Assembly (NCBI RefSeq): GCF_000208745.1
Contig: NC_030853.1
Location: 23,453,282-23,517,281 of the forward strand
Source of the DNA: Theobroma cacao
Taxonomy: Eukaryota; Streptophyta; Magnoliopsida; Malvales; Malvaceae
DNA length: 64,000 nucleotides
Reading direction: 5' to 3'
Positions 62,898 to 64,000 of the stretch are shown here, piece after piece. The notes beneath the pieces were generated by a model. It saw only the letters and a program-made list of their open reading frames with translations. It searched no databases and was not told where the DNA came from. The translations under genes were made by a program, and so were the position numbers. Each line of letters opens with the position of its first letter. Position 1 is the first letter of the stretch.

Positions 62898-63222
62898 TTG
62901 TTTTTATAATTATTGATTTTAAATTTAAATAATAAAATTATATTTAATTATAAATATTTTTATTTAATTGTGTTAAATGTATTAATCGTATTATTATCCG
63001 TGTCGTGTCGTATATTGACATGTTTAATAAACGTGCTAATCGTATTCTATCGTATTACTCGATTATTAAACGTATACGTAAATATGTTTCAGATTTACGA
63101 CACGATTATTATTTATATCGTGTTTATATTTAATTTCGTGTCTAATCATGTTCATATTTAATTTCGTGTCTAATTATGTTTGACAAGTTTAAAATACGAA
63201 AACACGAATTACCAGGTCTAAT
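62898..63222. mobile_element. hAT-like terminal region
   Basis: The sequence is filled with CGTGTCGTGTCG, ACACGATT and TTCGTGTCTAAT motifs and ends CACGAATTACCAGGTCTA. Read from the other strand this is TAGACCTGGTAATTCGTG, a familiar start for plant hAT elements. The matching opposite terminus was not found, so it may lie within or beyond the 696-bp triplication. Confidence 0.5.
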
Positions 63223-63485
63223 ACTAGTAGTATAAGCAATGATAGAGTTAGGATTTCACATTTGGAAGAATAAAGATAATTTTTATAAAATATTTATACT
63301 AAAAGTTCAATGTATGATAAGTAACTTAGATGAAAAAAAGTTCATGTGAAAATTATACAAATAACTTCAACTACGTGTTAAGTACAAAATAAAGACATTA
63401 TTTTAACAACTATTGCATGTTAAGATTAAACATCTTTAATTGAGCTCGACAGTTTTTTATAGAGTTGAAAGCATCTATTATTAAA

Positions 63486-64000
63486 TTAATGTGAAAGTCT
63501 CCAATGATTTTTTTTTTCAATGAGAATAATCAACAAATTTTTAAAAAAATCATCTAACATTCTATTACAAGTCTCGTTCTTAACAAGTTTCATAACAGAA
63601 AATGCACATTCTGATGTTGTAGTGAAAACTAAAAGAGTCAAGACAAGTAAGATCAATCTGTCAATAAAAAAGTAAACTTTTGATATTCTCATCTTCTTCA
63701 ATGCTTAATATAACTCAAAAAGTGAAAATACATTTTTCAAAACTTGATTACAAAGAATGTCAAGCTTGAATAGATCTAATTGATAGCTTAGATGTATTTT
63801 ATTATGTTCAATAAAGTCATCATGAAGGTAATATTTATTTATAATGTTACAAATACTTTCAACATTAAATGATTCGAAATCATTCTGATGGTCTAAAGAT
63901 GTGTTAAGTGTGATACCCCACATCTTATGAGCTTCCTCACTTATGATATGAATATGATTGTTAAAATCTATAAAACAATCTAAATCCATCATTACCATAA
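63486..64000 (-). pseudogene. hAT transposase C-terminus (ZMYM1-like), runs off the window
   Basis: The segment 63705-63998 gives SFNVESICNIINKYYLHDDF and the helical IHLSYQLDLFKL part that precedes the dimerisation domain. 63486-63701 gives LTLLVFTTTSECAFSVMKLVKNETCNRMLDDF, the hAT C-terminal dimerisation domain (family form: TTxxERxFSxMKxxK). A stop and frame change at about 63702 separate the two, and the Glu/Arg pair usual in the motif is Glu-Cys here. The remainder lies beyond 64000. It is the complementary half of the protein type seen at 11226-11976. Confidence 0.8.

Overview
The window is nuclear DNA of a flowering plant, most likely a woody core eudicot. Exact species cannot be read from sequence alone. 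The evidence is spliced genes with GT/AG introns, plant-only families (UGT74-type glycosyltransferases with a PSPG box, BTB-TAZ, Agenet/DUF724, F-box/DUF295, CC-NB-LRR), AT-rich intergenic DNA, and many plant hAT, MITE, SINE, LINE and copia remnants. There are six well-supported full-length spliced genes, one intact single-exon F-box gene and one small unrecognised gene. No rRNA, tRNA, CRISPR or bacterial-type system is visible.

Layout. 1-20.2 kb is a glycosyltransferase cluster on the minus strand: UGT copy A (2017-4415), UGT copy B (14609-16289) and a decayed third copy missing its second exon (19576-20182). A plus-strand housekeeping gene, the splicing factor CWC25 (17458-18999), sits between copies B and C. 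The 10 kb between A and B is a transposon nest: a 600-bp AT-rich repeat that also sits in the intron of copy A, two related hAT-like elements (4533 and 9563), and a LINE-like host (about 9.41-13.29 kb) carrying two hAT insertions.

20.2-26.9 kb holds no gene, only MITEs and AT-rich repeats. 26.9-32.0 kb is a BTB/TAZ scaffold gene with a probable 5' leader intron and an upstream ORF. 32.6-34.2 kb holds a small hypothetical gene, then an F-box/DUF295 pseudogene followed closely by a hAT MITE with a perfect 8-bp target duplication. 36.2-43.1 kb is a six-exon Agenet/DUF724 gene with a 2.7-kb first intron. 43.9-47.4 kb contains a coding-looking fragment of an unknown gene, a LINE 3' end, a copia remnant and a local duplication. 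48.0-50.65 kb is an NADPH-dependent alkenal/enone double-bond reductase. 52.05-53.2 kb is the F-box/DUF295 gene.

55.6-56.5 kb is a dead CC-NB-LRR resistance gene. 56.8-58.4 kb is an inverted-repeat structure enclosing a 27-bp minisatellite. 60.8-62.9 kb is a near-identical triplication of a 696-bp unit. The right edge (63.5-64.0 kb) is the C-terminal part of a ZMYM1-like hAT transposase on the minus strand.

The genes do not form an operon-like pathway. The only functional grouping is the UGT cluster. I found no convincing undescribed biological system. The most unusual items are the 696-bp triplication joining a gene-like fragment to transposon end sequence, the frame-keeping 27-bp minisatellite between inverted arms, the transposon-framed UGT copy A, and two gene pieces I could not name.
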